64,000 nucleotides of DNA, from NCBI GenBank assembly GCA_041397625.1, contig JAWKWH010000002.1, positions 372,001 through 436,000 of the forward strand, read 5' to 3'. A program made the position numbers and the translations under genes. Below, in pieces: positions 25,410 through 34,239 of this stretch. Position 1 is the stretch's first letter; each line of letters begins with the position of its first letter. A model generated the notes under the pieces. That model worked only from the letters and a program-made list of their open reading frames with translations. It searched no databases and was not told the origin of the DNA. The DNA is from JAWKWH01 sp041397625 (GTDB lineage Bacteria; Pseudomonadota; Alphaproteobacteria; Rhizobiales; Rhizobiaceae).

Positions 25410-26161
25410 AAGGGGTTCTCCGCCAGGAACTCGATGACGCGTTTCTTGAACGTCCCGTCGCCGACCGCGAGCATGTGGTCACGACCCTCGACGGCGAAAC
25501 TCGTGCCGTTGCCGAGCACGTCGACCAGACCGTCCGGATCGCCGGCGATATCGTCTTTGGTGCCGACCGCGACGAGAGCGGGCGCAGTGATGCGGCGCGC
25601 CTCGTGCGGGCTCAAAAGCTTGCGCGAACGCTCGATGCAGGCGGCGAGCGCCTGCCGGTCGCTCTTCGTCTGGTCGGCGAACTTGCGGAATGCCCGCCCC
25701 TGCGGATCGGTGATCGTCGCCGGATCGTCGGCAAGCAGGGCACGGGCGATCGGATCCCAGTCGCCGACACCCTCGATCATTCCCCGACCAAGGCCGCCGA
25801 ACACCAGCGCACCGACGCGATGAGGTGCCTGCAGCGCCACGAAGGCTGCGTTCCGCGCACCCATGGAGTATCCCATGACATGCGCGCGCCCGACGCCGGC
25901 CTGATCCAGCAACGCGATCGCGTCGCCGGCCATCAGTTCCGGCGAGTAATCGCTGGGGTCATGGCTCTTTGACGATCCGCCATGACCGCGATTGTCCAAT
26001 GCGAGAACCCGGTAGCCGGCATCGACGAGCGTCTTGACCCAGCCCGGCGAAACCCAGTTGACCTGCTTGTTGGAAGCAAATCCGTGAATGAGGATCACCG
26101 GATCGCCGTCCCCCTCGTCAAGGTAGTCGAATTCGAAATCTGAATGGGCAAATCGCGGCAT
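25406..26161 (-). CDS. Alpha/beta hydrolase (second of a tandem pair)
   Basis: 251 residues from the ATG at 26161; a frame extension to 26257 adds an unlikely basic tail. Catalytic Ser lies in GYSMGA, the oxyanion motif is HGFASN, DNRGHG follows strand 4, and the base is His in GRDHML. Typical small soluble hydrolase. It is only distantly like its neighbour, so this is not a recent duplication. No clear Shine-Dalgarno precedes the start. Divergent from sfsA. Confidence 0.9.
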   Translation of the reverse strand: MPRFAHSDFEFDYLDEGDGDPVILIHGFASNKQVNWVSPGWVKTLVDAGYRVLALDNRGHGGSSKSHDPSDYSPELMAGDAIALLDQAGVGRAHVMGYSMGARNAAFVALQAPHRVGALVFGGLGRGMIEGVGDWDPIARALLADDPATITDPQGRAFRKFADQTKSDRQALAACIERSRKLLSPHEARRITAPALVAVGTKDDIAGDPDGLVDVLGNGTSFAVEGRDHMLAVGDGTFKKRVIEFLAENPL

Positions 26162-26295
26162 GAAGACGGCGCTGAGGCGTGAAGCTGAAACGTGTCCGGG
26201 ACGTCCTGAATAGCCAAAACCGGCGCGCATGCAAGCCGCAAACCGGTATTTCGCCACTGTTGTGACGGGCGGCCGCGGCGCATAAACAGACGGGC

Positions 26296-26997
26296 ATGCG
26301 ATTCGACCCGCCCCTGCGCCCTGCCCGCCTGATCCGCCGCTACAAGCGGTTTCTTGCAGACGTAACGCTGCCCGACGGCGGCGAAATCACCGTTTCGGTG
26401 CCCAATACCGGATCGATGATGGGCCTGACCGCGCCCGGTTCTCGGGTCTGGTTGTCGCATTCCGACGACCCGAAGCGCAAATATGCCCATCGGCTGGAAA
26501 TCGTGGAGGCGGACGAAACGCTCGTCGGCATCAATACCGGCCTGCCCAACCGACTGACCGAAGAAGCGATCGCCATGGGGCTGATCGACGATCTCGGCGA
26601 CTACCGCCAGCTTCGGCGCGAGCAGCGCTATGGCGAGAACTCGCGCATCGACATCCTGCTTGAAGGTCCCGGTCGGCCGGCAACCTATGTCGAGGTCAAG
26701 AATGTGCACATGCGCCGCCACACGGGACTTGCCGAGTTCCCCGACACGGTGACGGCGCGCGGCGCCAAGCATCTGGACGAACTGGTGCGAATGGTCGAAA
26801 GCGGACATCGCGCCGTCATGGTCTACCTGATCCAGCGCGCCGACTGCGAGCGTTTCAGCCTTTGCGGTGACCTCGACCCGGCTTATATGGCAGCCTTCGA
26901 TCGCGCCTGCGCAGCGGGGGTTGAAGCTTTCGCCGTTCGATGCCAAATCAGTACGGACGCGATTACACCGGACTGCGTCATACCGTTCGCGATGTAG
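26296..26997 (+). CDS. sfsA: SfsA family DNA/RNA nuclease
   Basis: 233 residues; SfsA-type protein first named for sugar fermentation stimulation and later classed as a PD-(D/E)XK-like nuclease. The N-terminal OB-like part has RYKRFLADV and PNTGSM; the nuclease part has the acidic ENSRIDILLEG and the EVKN motif, followed by FPDTVTARGAKHL. The biological role is poorly known. The map gene begins 17 bases after its stop if the GTG at 27015 is used. Confidence 0.94.
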   Translation: MRFDPPLRPARLIRRYKRFLADVTLPDGGEITVSVPNTGSMMGLTAPGSRVWLSHSDDPKRKYAHRLEIVEADETLVGINTGLPNRLTEEAIAMGLIDDLGDYRQLRREQRYGENSRIDILLEGPGRPATYVEVKNVHMRRHTGLAEFPDTVTARGAKHLDELVRMVESGHRAVMVYLIQRADCERFSLCGDLDPAYMAAFDRACAAGVEAFAVRCQISTDAITPDCVIPFAM

Positions 26998-27014
26998 GGA
27001 AGGCCGGGACTTTG

Positions 27015-27839
27015 GTGACCTACCAGGATGCCGCGGTTGCACCGCTGAAGAACACGGGCAAGATCAGGCTCTATGCGCTCGAGGATTTCGAGGGCATGCG
27101 CAGGGCGTGTGCGATAACGTCGGCTTGCCTGGACGAGCTGGCGGGCCTCGTCGAGCCGGGCATGACGACGGCGGCAATCGACCGCTTCGTCTTCGAGTTC
27201 GGCATGGATCACGGCGCCATTCCCGCAACGCTGAACTATCGCGGCTACACCAGGTCGAGCTGCACCTCGATCAACCATGTGGTCTGCCACGGCATTCCCG
27301 ACGAAAAGCCGCTGCGCGAGGGCGACGTTGTCAATATCGACGTCACCTACATTCTCGACGGCTGGCACGGCGATTCAAGCCGCATGTATCCGGTCGGCCG
27401 CGTCAAGCGCGCCGCCGAGAGGCTGCTGGAAGTAACCCACGAATGCCTCATGCGCGGCATCGCCGCGGTCAGGCCGGGGGTCAAGACCGGCGCCATCGGC
27501 GCGGCGATCCAGTCCTACGCCGAAAGCCAGCGCTGTTCGGTGGTGCGCGACTTTTGCGGTCACGGCGTCGGCAAGCTGTTCCACGATGCGCCCAACATCC
27601 TGCACTATGGCAGCCCCAACGAAGGCGTGGAGATGCGCGAAGGCATGATCTTCACCATCGAGCCGATGATCAACCTCGGTCGTCCGCACGTCAAGATCCT
27701 GTCCGACGGCTGGACGGCGGTCACGCGCGACCGGTCATTGTCGGCGCAGTATGAACATTCCGTCGGCGTGACGGCCGGTGGCTGCGAAGTGTTCACGCTG
27801 TCGCAAGCCGGACTCGACCGCCCGGGACTGCCGGAATAG
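27015..27839 (+). CDS. map: Type I methionine aminopeptidase
   Basis: Removes N-terminal Met from new proteins; cytosolic two-metal enzyme. I prefer the GTG at 27015 (274 residues, the usual rhizobial length, beginning VTYQDAA). An ATG at 26940 would overlap sfsA by 58 bases. Metal ligands are visible: Asp in NIDVTYI, Asp in HGDSSRM, His in CGHGVGKLFH, Glu in TIEPM, Glu in QYEHS; the substrate-side His lies in NHVVCHGIP. It is followed by radC. Confidence 0.95.
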   Translation: MTYQDAAVAPLKNTGKIRLYALEDFEGMRRACAITSACLDELAGLVEPGMTTAAIDRFVFEFGMDHGAIPATLNYRGYTRSSCTSINHVVCHGIPDEKPLREGDVVNIDVTYILDGWHGDSSRMYPVGRVKRAAERLLEVTHECLMRGIAAVRPGVKTGAIGAAIQSYAESQRCSVVRDFCGHGVGKLFHDAPNILHYGSPNEGVEMREGMIFTIEPMINLGRPHVKILSDGWTAVTRDRSLSAQYEHSVGVTAGGCEVFTLSQAGLDRPGLPE

Positions 27840-27915
27840 GCCGCCGGCGAATTCCATTTGCCGGGGAAACGCTCTACTATCGGCCTGCCGGGGCACGGTG
27901 ACAGAGTATTGGTCC

Positions 27916-28683
27916 ATGGTTGACGGTGGCGCGGGCGACAGGGACGAGCGGGCATTCTTCGCCGAAAGGCGGCAAACACCGCCGGCTCCTACCGATGCGG
28001 CAAAGGCGGAAAAACCACACTATCTCGGCCATCGCGACAGGCTGCGCGAACGCTTGCGCGAAAACGGCGTCGATGCGCTGGCCGACTACGAGTTGCTCGA
28101 AGTGATGCTCTACCGTTCCATTCCGCGCGCCGACACCAAGCCGGTCGCCAAGGCGCTGCTGAAGCGTTTCGGTTCGCTCGCCGAAATCGTCGGCGCACCG
28201 GCGCACCTTCTTTGCGAGGTCAAGGGTGTCGGTCACGCCGTCGCCTTCGACCTGAAACTCTATGCGGCGGCGGCCAGCCGCATCGCCAGGGGTGAACTGC
28301 GCGGCCGCGAGGTGCTGACGTCGTGGAAGCAGGTGATCGAATACTGCCGGACCTCGATGGCGTTCGAGGACCGCGAACAGTTTCGCATCCTTTTCCTCGA
28401 CAAGAAGAATGCACTGATCGCCGACGAGGTGCAGCAAAGGGGCACGGTCGACCACACGCCGGTCTATCCGCGCGAGGTGGTGCGCCGGGCGCTCGAACTG
28501 TCGGCGACGGCCATCATCCTGGTGCACAACCATCCGTCCGGCGATCCGACACCGTCGCGCGCCGATATCGAGATGACCAGGACCATCGTCGATACCGCCA
28601 AGCCGCTGGGCATTGCCGTGCATGACCACATCATCATCGGCCGGGACGGTCATGCCAGCCTGAAAGGCCTGCAACTGATCTGA
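27916..28683 (+). CDS. radC: RadC family JAB-domain protein
   Basis: 255 residues from the ATG at 27916. It has a helix-hairpin-helix-like N-terminal half (ELLEVMLY and LCEVKGVGHAVAF) and a C-terminal JAMM metalloprotease-like domain with HNHPSGDPTPSRAD, the full metal-binding motif. Once thought to be a DNA repair protein, its role is unsettled. It lies 76 bases after map and converges on the MCE operon. A six-base inverted repeat (28703-28723) sits between them. Confidence 0.93.
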   Translation: MVDGGAGDRDERAFFAERRQTPPAPTDAAKAEKPHYLGHRDRLRERLRENGVDALADYELLEVMLYRSIPRADTKPVAKALLKRFGSLAEIVGAPAHLLCEVKGVGHAVAFDLKLYAAAASRIARGELRGREVLTSWKQVIEYCRTSMAFEDREQFRILFLDKKNALIADEVQQRGTVDHTPVYPREVVRRALELSATAIILVHNHPSGDPTPSRADIEMTRTIVDTAKPLGIAVHDHIIIGRDGHASLKGLQLI

Positions 28684-28739
28684 CGGGAGGCGGAAGCCCG
28701 CTGCAGCGACGAAAAAACGCTGCAACTTGCGGCGCGGCG

Positions 28740-29354
28740 CTACATGCGCGACAGGGCCCAGTTGACGAGATCGCCGGCAACCTGGCCGAACGCCTGATCG
28801 AGGGCGGCGACATAGGCGTCGTTGCCGCCGGAACCCACCGGCGAGCCGGCCTCGAATTCGCGCGTCGAGCGCACCACGCCGTTACGGTCGTCGAGCAGCC
28901 TGGCGGTGATCGCCACATAGGCATGCTCGCCATTGTCGACACGGATTTCGAAGGCGCTGATGTTGGCGATCACCTGATAGTCGACCGCGAGACCTTCGCC
29001 CGGCTTGCCCGTGCCGCCGAGGCGGCCGGAGCGCTGGAAAGCCTCGACCAGCCGGGCCTGGACGATCTTGGGCAGCCGGTCGGCCCACTGGGCGCCATCG
29101 AGATATTGCAGCGACGTGTTGGATGCGCGGATGACAATATTCTCACCGTCCAGCGCCTTCAGTGCCGAGGGCTCGGCGACGATGATCTGGCGATGGCGAA
29201 GCCTGCGGCCCTTGGTCGATGGCACCGGCGCGGTGAGTTCATAAGTATCGAGCGGCTTTGCGCCGCCGCCGAGCACGGCGCAGCCCGCCAGCGTCGACGC
29301 TGCAACCAGCAAGGCCGCCATACGGATTTTCCCTCTCACCGCCCTTTTCCCCAA
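28740..29354 (-). CDS. MCE transport auxiliary lipoprotein (PqiC/DUF330-like)
   Basis: 204-residue lipoprotein. Lipobox LAGC (Cys near residue 25) follows a short hydrophobic signal sequence, so it should be anchored in the outer or inner membrane facing the periplasm. The remaining part matches the ABC-type transport auxiliary lipoprotein family seen with MCE systems. It is last in the mlaE-mlaF-mlaD-lipoprotein order on the minus strand, with 68 bases after mlaD. The role proposed is a periplasmic component of phospholipid transport. Confidence 0.88.
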   Translation of the reverse strand: MGKRAVRGKIRMAALLVAASTLAGCAVLGGGAKPLDTYELTAPVPSTKGRRLRHRQIIVAEPSALKALDGENIVIRASNTSLQYLDGAQWADRLPKIVQARLVEAFQRSGRLGGTGKPGEGLAVDYQVIANISAFEIRVDNGEHAYVAITARLLDDRNGVVRSTREFEAGSPVGSGGNDAYVAALDQAFGQVAGDLVNWALSRM

Positions 29355-29422
29355 ATCAACAGTCGTTCACCCCTTCTCCGGCGTCGACGCCATGTGGCCG
29401 TATGCGAAGATCCCGCTTGCCG

Positions 29423-31084
29423 TCAACGCCGCCGTCGTCCGTCATAGCGACGGACCGAGCCTTCCCCGCCGGTCAGAATACGCTGCGGATTGCGTTCCAG
29501 ATCGCTGATTGCCTGTTCTATGCGCGCGATCGAGCGCCGGCTGTCGCGCACCAGCGCCTCGACATCGCGCAATCCCTGGCCGGAAAACCGCGCCAGCCCG
29601 TCGGTAATCGCCACCGCGCGTGCATTGAGCGTCTCGGCAACCTCGCGGAACGACTGCAATGTCTGGCGCGCCTCGGCGATGACGCCCTCCGCATCGTCCG
29701 AACCAAGCACCCCATCGAGCTTTGCCAGCACGCCGTCGACCCGCTCGGAGGCCTTGTTCAGGCGCTCGGCCAGTTGGCCGGCATTGTCCATGATCTTATC
29801 GACATCCTCGGCCCGCTCGCCGAACTTCGTCGTCACCTTGGCGACATCGGCGACGGCCGTGCGTGCCGTCTCGCTCGCCTCGGCTATGTTGTTGAGCGCC
29901 GCCTTGACCTCCTGCGGATCGACGTTCTCGATGATGCCGTCGACCTTTTGCAGCGTGCCGCCGGCCTTGTCGGAGAAATCGGCGATCGAGGCGACCGCGG
30001 CATCGACGCCGTTCATCACGCCTTCGATACGCTCGGAAGCCTTGGAGAGCCGGTCCGACAAGGTGCCGATATCGGCGATGATCTTGTCGACTTCCTCGGC
30101 GCGCTCGGCGAACTTGCCGGTCACCTTGGAAATGTCGTCGGCGACGGTCTTGGCGCTGTCGCTGGCCTCGGAAATGTTGGTGATGGCGGTCTGGACAGTC
30201 TTGCCGTCGACATTGCCGAGAATCTCCTCGACCTTGCCGAGCGCGCCGTTTGCCCGGTCGGAAAGACCGGCAATCGAATCGGAAGCCGAGCGGAAATTGT
30301 CCATCACCACGTCGATATCGTCGGCCGCCGTGTTCAGCTTTCCGGTGAACTCGTCGACATTGGCGAGGATCGCGCCGACCTTCTCGCTGTCGATCTTCTG
30401 CAGCAGTTCCTCGGCTGCCTTCAGCGTGTTTTCCAGCGGATCGGTAACTTGCGTGAGCGTGTCGGCCAGCCGGCCGGCGCTGGCGAGGAAGTCATCGATA
30501 TTGTCGGAATTCTCGGCAAGCGCCTCGGAGAATTTCTCGGTGTTGCGCAGCGTCTCGGTCAGCGGCTCGCGGGCGTCCTGGACGAACTTCTCCAACCCGT
30601 CGAGCACGCCGTTGGCGCGATCCATCAGCGACGTAGCCGATTCGAGGATGTTGGTGACCACGGAGGGTTCGACCACAATTTCCGGTACCGTGCCGGCCTC
30701 GGCCGCGGCGGTGAGAATATTCTCCTCGCGCGGATCGCCGCCGCGCAGCTCGACATTGGTGGTCCCGGTCAACCCGACGATGCCGACGGACCCGCGGGTC
30801 GACTTGGTGATCGGGGTCAGCATGTCGATTGTCGCATCGGCGATCGCCACCGACGGGTTCGACACGTCGATGTAGACGCGGTTGACATCGCCGACCCTCA
30901 CGCCGTTGAACAGAACGAAACTGCCGCGGCTGAGGCCAGCGGCCGATCCGGGAATGCGGATACGCAGCGTCGTCGTCTGCCCGGTATCGCCGATCCGCGC
31001 CGTCCAGTAGACGAAGCCGAAAATGGCGATCGTCGCCAACAGGGTGAACAGGCCGACCAGAACGTAGTTGGCTCTCGTTTCCAT
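29423..31084 (-). CDS. MlaD family MCE protein with long helical C terminus
   Basis: 553 residues. An N-terminal transmembrane helix (about 7-29) is followed by one MCE domain (about 38-115, including IPGSAAGLSRGSFVLFNGVRVG). The remaining 430 residues are predicted helical, as in longer MCE proteins that form a barrel or needle across the periplasm. A repeat of about 96 residues is visible (291-360 against 387-456), see findings. It is the substrate-binding ring of an MCE lipid ABC transporter. It starts ten bases after mlaF. Confidence 0.92.
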   Translation of the reverse strand: METRANYVLVGLFTLLATIAIFGFVYWTARIGDTGQTTTLRIRIPGSAAGLSRGSFVLFNGVRVGDVNRVYIDVSNPSVAIADATIDMLTPITKSTRGSVGIVGLTGTTNVELRGGDPREENILTAAAEAGTVPEIVVEPSVVTNILESATSLMDRANGVLDGLEKFVQDAREPLTETLRNTEKFSEALAENSDNIDDFLASAGRLADTLTQVTDPLENTLKAAEELLQKIDSEKVGAILANVDEFTGKLNTAADDIDVVMDNFRSASDSIAGLSDRANGALGKVEEILGNVDGKTVQTAITNISEASDSAKTVADDISKVTGKFAERAEEVDKIIADIGTLSDRLSKASERIEGVMNGVDAAVASIADFSDKAGGTLQKVDGIIENVDPQEVKAALNNIAEASETARTAVADVAKVTTKFGERAEDVDKIMDNAGQLAERLNKASERVDGVLAKLDGVLGSDDAEGVIAEARQTLQSFREVAETLNARAVAITDGLARFSGQGLRDVEALVRDSRRSIARIEQAISDLERNPQRILTGGEGSVRRYDGRRRR

Positions 31085-31093
31085 CAGCCCATC

Positions 31094-31918
31094 CTAAACC
31101 GCTTCCGCCTCCGAAGCACGCACGAGCCGGGCGCGCTTGCCGCGGAAATAGGATTTCACCCAGGGCTCCTCGACCACCAGCATGTCGCTGAGCGTTCCCT
31201 CCACCAGCACCCGCTTGTCGCCCAATACCGCGATTCGGTCGCAAGCCGAATGCAGGCTGTCGAGATCATGGGTCACCATATAGACGGTCAGGCCCATGGT
31301 GTTGCGCAGTTTCACCACCAGTTCGTCGAATTCCGCCGCGCCGATGGGATCAAGTCCCGAGGTCGGCTCGTCGAGGAAGACGATGTCGGGATCAAGCGCC
31401 AGCGCACGGGCGAGCGCGGCGCGCTTGATCATGCCGCCCGACAGTTCGGACGGATATTTGTCGGCAGCCTCGGCGGAAAGGCCGACCAGTTCGATCTTCA
31501 GCCGCGCCAGCTCGTCCATCAGCGGCACCGGCAGGTCGAGATATTCGCGCATCGGCACCTGTATGTTCTCCAGCACCGTTAGCGACGAAAACAGGGCGCC
31601 GTGCTGGAACAACACGCCGATGCGCATGTCGACCTGCAGCCGCTGTTCGTCGCTCGCCGTGTCGAGATCGACGCCGAACAGCCTGATCGTGCCCGACCGC
31701 TTCTTGTTGAGGCCGAGAACCGTGCGCAGCAAAACGGACTTGCCAGACCCCGAAGCGCCGACGAAGCCCAGTATCTCACCGCGCCGCACGTCGAGCGACA
31801 GGTTTTCAAGGATGACATGGCGGCCGAAGGCCACGGTCACGTCACGCACGGAGAGCACGATTTCCGCCCCGGCGCCGTTGGCGCCGGACGATGCCTGGGT
31901 TGTCGAATACTCGTCCAT
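31094..31918 (-). CDS. MCE-type ABC transporter ATP-binding protein (MlaF-like)
   Basis: 274 residues. Walker A GASGSGKS, signature LSGGMIKRAALARA, Walker B DIVFLDEPTSGLD and the H-loop VTHDLDS are all present. The LSGGM form of the signature is usual for MlaF proteins. It supplies energy to MlaE for phospholipid movement between the membranes. Ten bases separate it from mlaE on one side and ten from mlaD on the other. Confidence 0.95.
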   Translation of the reverse strand: MDEYSTTQASSGANGAGAEIVLSVRDVTVAFGRHVILENLSLDVRRGEILGFVGASGSGKSVLLRTVLGLNKKRSGTIRLFGVDLDTASDEQRLQVDMRIGVLFQHGALFSSLTVLENIQVPMREYLDLPVPLMDELARLKIELVGLSAEAADKYPSELSGGMIKRAALARALALDPDIVFLDEPTSGLDPIGAAEFDELVVKLRNTMGLTVYMVTHDLDSLHSACDRIAVLGDKRVLVEGTLSDMLVVEEPWVKSYFRGKRARLVRASEAEAV

Positions 31919-31927
31919 CGCGCAAGC

Positions 31928-33100
31928 CTAAAAGTCAATTGCGGCGTAAAACATGGCGAAAAGGCCGTCGACAAGTATGACGATGAAGATCGACTTGACC
32001 ACCGATGCGGTCACGTGACTGCCCAGCGACTCGGCGCTGCCGCCCGTCTTCAGGCCCTCGATCGAGGCGACGATACCGATGATGATTGCCATGAAGGGCG
32101 CCTTGATCATGCCGGCGAAGATGGTTGTCAGGTCGATACCGATGCGCATGCGTTCGATGAAGGCGGCCGGAGCGATGTCGGAATAGACCCAGGCGACCGC
32201 GATGGCGCCGGCCAGCGCCGCCGCGTTCGCAGCGATCGTGAGACACGGCAGCATGATGACGAGGGCGACCAGCCTCGGGAACACCAGGACGCCGATCGGA
32301 TTGAGGCCGATCACGGTCAGCGCATCGACCTCCTCGCGCATTTTCATCGAGCCGATTTCGGCGGTCACGGCACTGCCCGATCGCCCGGCGATCATGATCG
32401 CGGTCAGCAGCACGCCGATCTCGCGCAGCACCAGGATCGCCACCAGGTCGACGACGAAGATCTCGGCGCCGAAATAGCGCAGTTGGAAAGCGCCCTGCTG
32501 GGCGATGATCGCGCCGATGATTGTGGACATGAGCAGCACCACCGGCAGCGCTCCGACGCCCATGCGATCCATCTGGTGCACGATCGCCGCCGGCCGCAGC
32601 GCATGTTTGCGCCCCGCCTTCATCTGCGCGCCCTGAATGGTGGCGCCGAGGATGTGCATGCCGAGCAGGAACTCGCCGTAGAAATTGACGGCCAGCCGGC
32701 CGAGCGTGTCGAGCAGGCGCAATAGCGGGTTCAGCCTGTCGCCCGACGGCGGCGGAGGTTTTTGCGCCGCCGCGTCCGCGACAGCGCCCAGCAGCGTGGC
32801 GACGTTTCCGGACTGGCCAAGATAGGTCACCTGCGCGCCGCCGCCGCGCAATGCCGTCGCCAGGCGCTGGACGAGCCAGGCACCGGCCGTGTCCATCTTC
32901 TCGATGCCCGATACGTCGAGCTCGACCCTGGTAGCTTCGGACCGGGCCTCGAGCGCACGCATCTGCCCGTCGACCAGTGCGACGGTCCGGGTGGTCCATA
33001 TCCCGTCGAGCGCGATGGCCAGCGTTCCGCCCGGATTCTCCGTGACATGCACGCTTGCGGCGATAGTACGGGTTGCATTGACCGCAGAGTCCGTCAACAT
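31928..33100 (-). CDS. MCE-type ABC transporter permease with N-terminal STAS-like region (MlaE-like)
   Basis: 390 residues from the ATG at 33100; a frame extension to 33184 is rejected. Residues about 10-110 resemble a STAS domain and precede the MlaE permease (about 150-385) with at least five helices. The family motif VREIGVLLTA appears as LREIGVLLTAIMIAGRSGSA, followed by EVDALTVIGLNP. The E. coli MlaE lacks this STAS part, which is carried by a separate MlaB; here the two are fused. First gene of the MCE operon. Confidence 0.93.
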   Translation of the reverse strand: MLTDSAVNATRTIAASVHVTENPGGTLAIALDGIWTTRTVALVDGQMRALEARSEATRVELDVSGIEKMDTAGAWLVQRLATALRGGGAQVTYLGQSGNVATLLGAVADAAAQKPPPPSGDRLNPLLRLLDTLGRLAVNFYGEFLLGMHILGATIQGAQMKAGRKHALRPAAIVHQMDRMGVGALPVVLLMSTIIGAIIAQQGAFQLRYFGAEIFVVDLVAILVLREIGVLLTAIMIAGRSGSAVTAEIGSMKMREEVDALTVIGLNPIGVLVFPRLVALVIMLPCLTIAANAAALAGAIAVAWVYSDIAPAAFIERMRIGIDLTTIFAGMIKAPFMAIIIGIVASIEGLKTGGSAESLGSHVTASVVKSIFIVILVDGLFAMFYAAIDF

Positions 33101-33172
33101 GAGCCTCCGACCGGGTCTGTAGCAGCACCCAACTTCCCGCCCCGCTGGATCAATCGCGAATCGTTCCGGAAC

Positions 33173-34162
33173 ATGACCATGCACCGTAGCCTATCGGTCG
33201 CCATCGAACACTACCCGATTGCCGGCGAGTTTCGTATTGCCCGCGGCGCGAAAACGGAAGCCGTCATGGTCACCTGCACCATTCGCGAGGAAGGCCGCCA
33301 GGGTCGCGGCGAATGCGTTCCCTACGCGCATTACGGCGAAACGCCGGACGGCGTGTGCGAGGCGATCGCCGCCATGGCCGGGCCCGTTTCCAAGGGCATC
33401 GACCGCAGGGGCCTGCTCGATATCATGCCGCCGGGCGCGGCGCGCAATGCAATCGACTGCGCGATGTGGGACCTCGAGGCGAGGCTTGCGGGCACGCATG
33501 CATCGCGGTTTGTCTGCCGCACGACACCGAAGGCATTGACGACGGCCTTTACGATTTCGCTGGGGACGCCCGAGCAGATGGCCCGCGACGCGCGCGCCGC
33601 CGCCGATCGCGCACTGCTGAAGATAAAACTCGGCGGCGAGGGCGACCCGGCGCGCATGCGCGCAGTGGCCGAGGCGGCGCCCGGCTGCCGGATCATCGCC
33701 GACGCCAACGAAGCCTGGACGTCCGATATGCTGGCTACCCACATGCGCGCCGCTGCAGACAGCCGCGTCGAACTGATCGAACAGCCCCTGCCGGCCGGCG
33801 CCGATGACCTGCTTGCCGGCATCAGCCGCCCGGTGCCGGTCTGCGCCGACGAAAGCGCCCATGTGGCTGCCGATCTCGACCGGCTTGCCGGTCTTTACGA
33901 TGCCGTCAACATAAAGCTCGACAAGGCTGGCGGCCTGACAGCGGCGATCGCAATGCACGACAAGGCCAAATCGCTCGGCATGAAGATCATGATCGGCTGC
34001 ATGGTCGGTACCTCGCTCGCCATGGCGCCGGCGGTTCTGCTCGCCCAGGATGCCGACTATGTCGATCTCGACGGTCCGCTGCTGCTGGCGCGTGACCGCG
34101 AACCCGGCCTGCGCTACGAAAACTCTCTGGTGTTCCCGCCCGAACCGGCGTTATGGGGTTGA
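33173..34162 (+). CDS. dgcA: Enolase-superfamily dipeptide epimerase / N-acetyl-D-Glu racemase (DgcA-like)
   Basis: 329 residues of the muconate-lactonizing branch of the enolase superfamily. Catalytic Lys pair: KIKLGG (first Lys) and NIKLDKAGG (second Lys); metal ligands: Asp in IIADANEAW, Glu in ELIEQPLP, Asp in VCADESAH. Such enzymes epimerise L-Ala-D/L-Glu released from peptidoglycan or racemise N-acetyl-D-glutamate. The usual dgcN partner is not seen, so the exact substrate stays open. It is divergent from the MCE operon with 72 bases between start codons. ATG at 33173; a second ATG at 33179 is possible. Confidence 0.8.
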   Translation: MTMHRSLSVAIEHYPIAGEFRIARGAKTEAVMVTCTIREEGRQGRGECVPYAHYGETPDGVCEAIAAMAGPVSKGIDRRGLLDIMPPGAARNAIDCAMWDLEARLAGTHASRFVCRTTPKALTTAFTISLGTPEQMARDARAAADRALLKIKLGGEGDPARMRAVAEAAPGCRIIADANEAWTSDMLATHMRAAADSRVELIEQPLPAGADDLLAGISRPVPVCADESAHVAADLDRLAGLYDAVNIKLDKAGGLTAAIAMHDKAKSLGMKIMIGCMVGTSLAMAPAVLLAQDADYVDLDGPLLLARDREPGLRYENSLVFPPEPALWG

Positions 34163-34239
34163 TTCAAACTCGATGGAAGCAATTCCATTGCGAATCGAAG
34201 CAATCTAAAGTGACGCCACAGCCAAGTGACGGGAACCTC

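Noticed and set aside
28703..28723. GCAGCG / CGCTGC inverted repeat between radC and the lipoprotein gene
   Set aside because: Only six base pairs with an A-rich loop and no T-tract behind it on the plus strand; too weak to call a terminator.
29258..31582. 774-codon open frame opposite the MCE operon
   Set aside because: It is antisense to mlaD and mlaF, has no family, and is His/Gly/Arg-rich as expected from reverse reading of GC-rich coding DNA.
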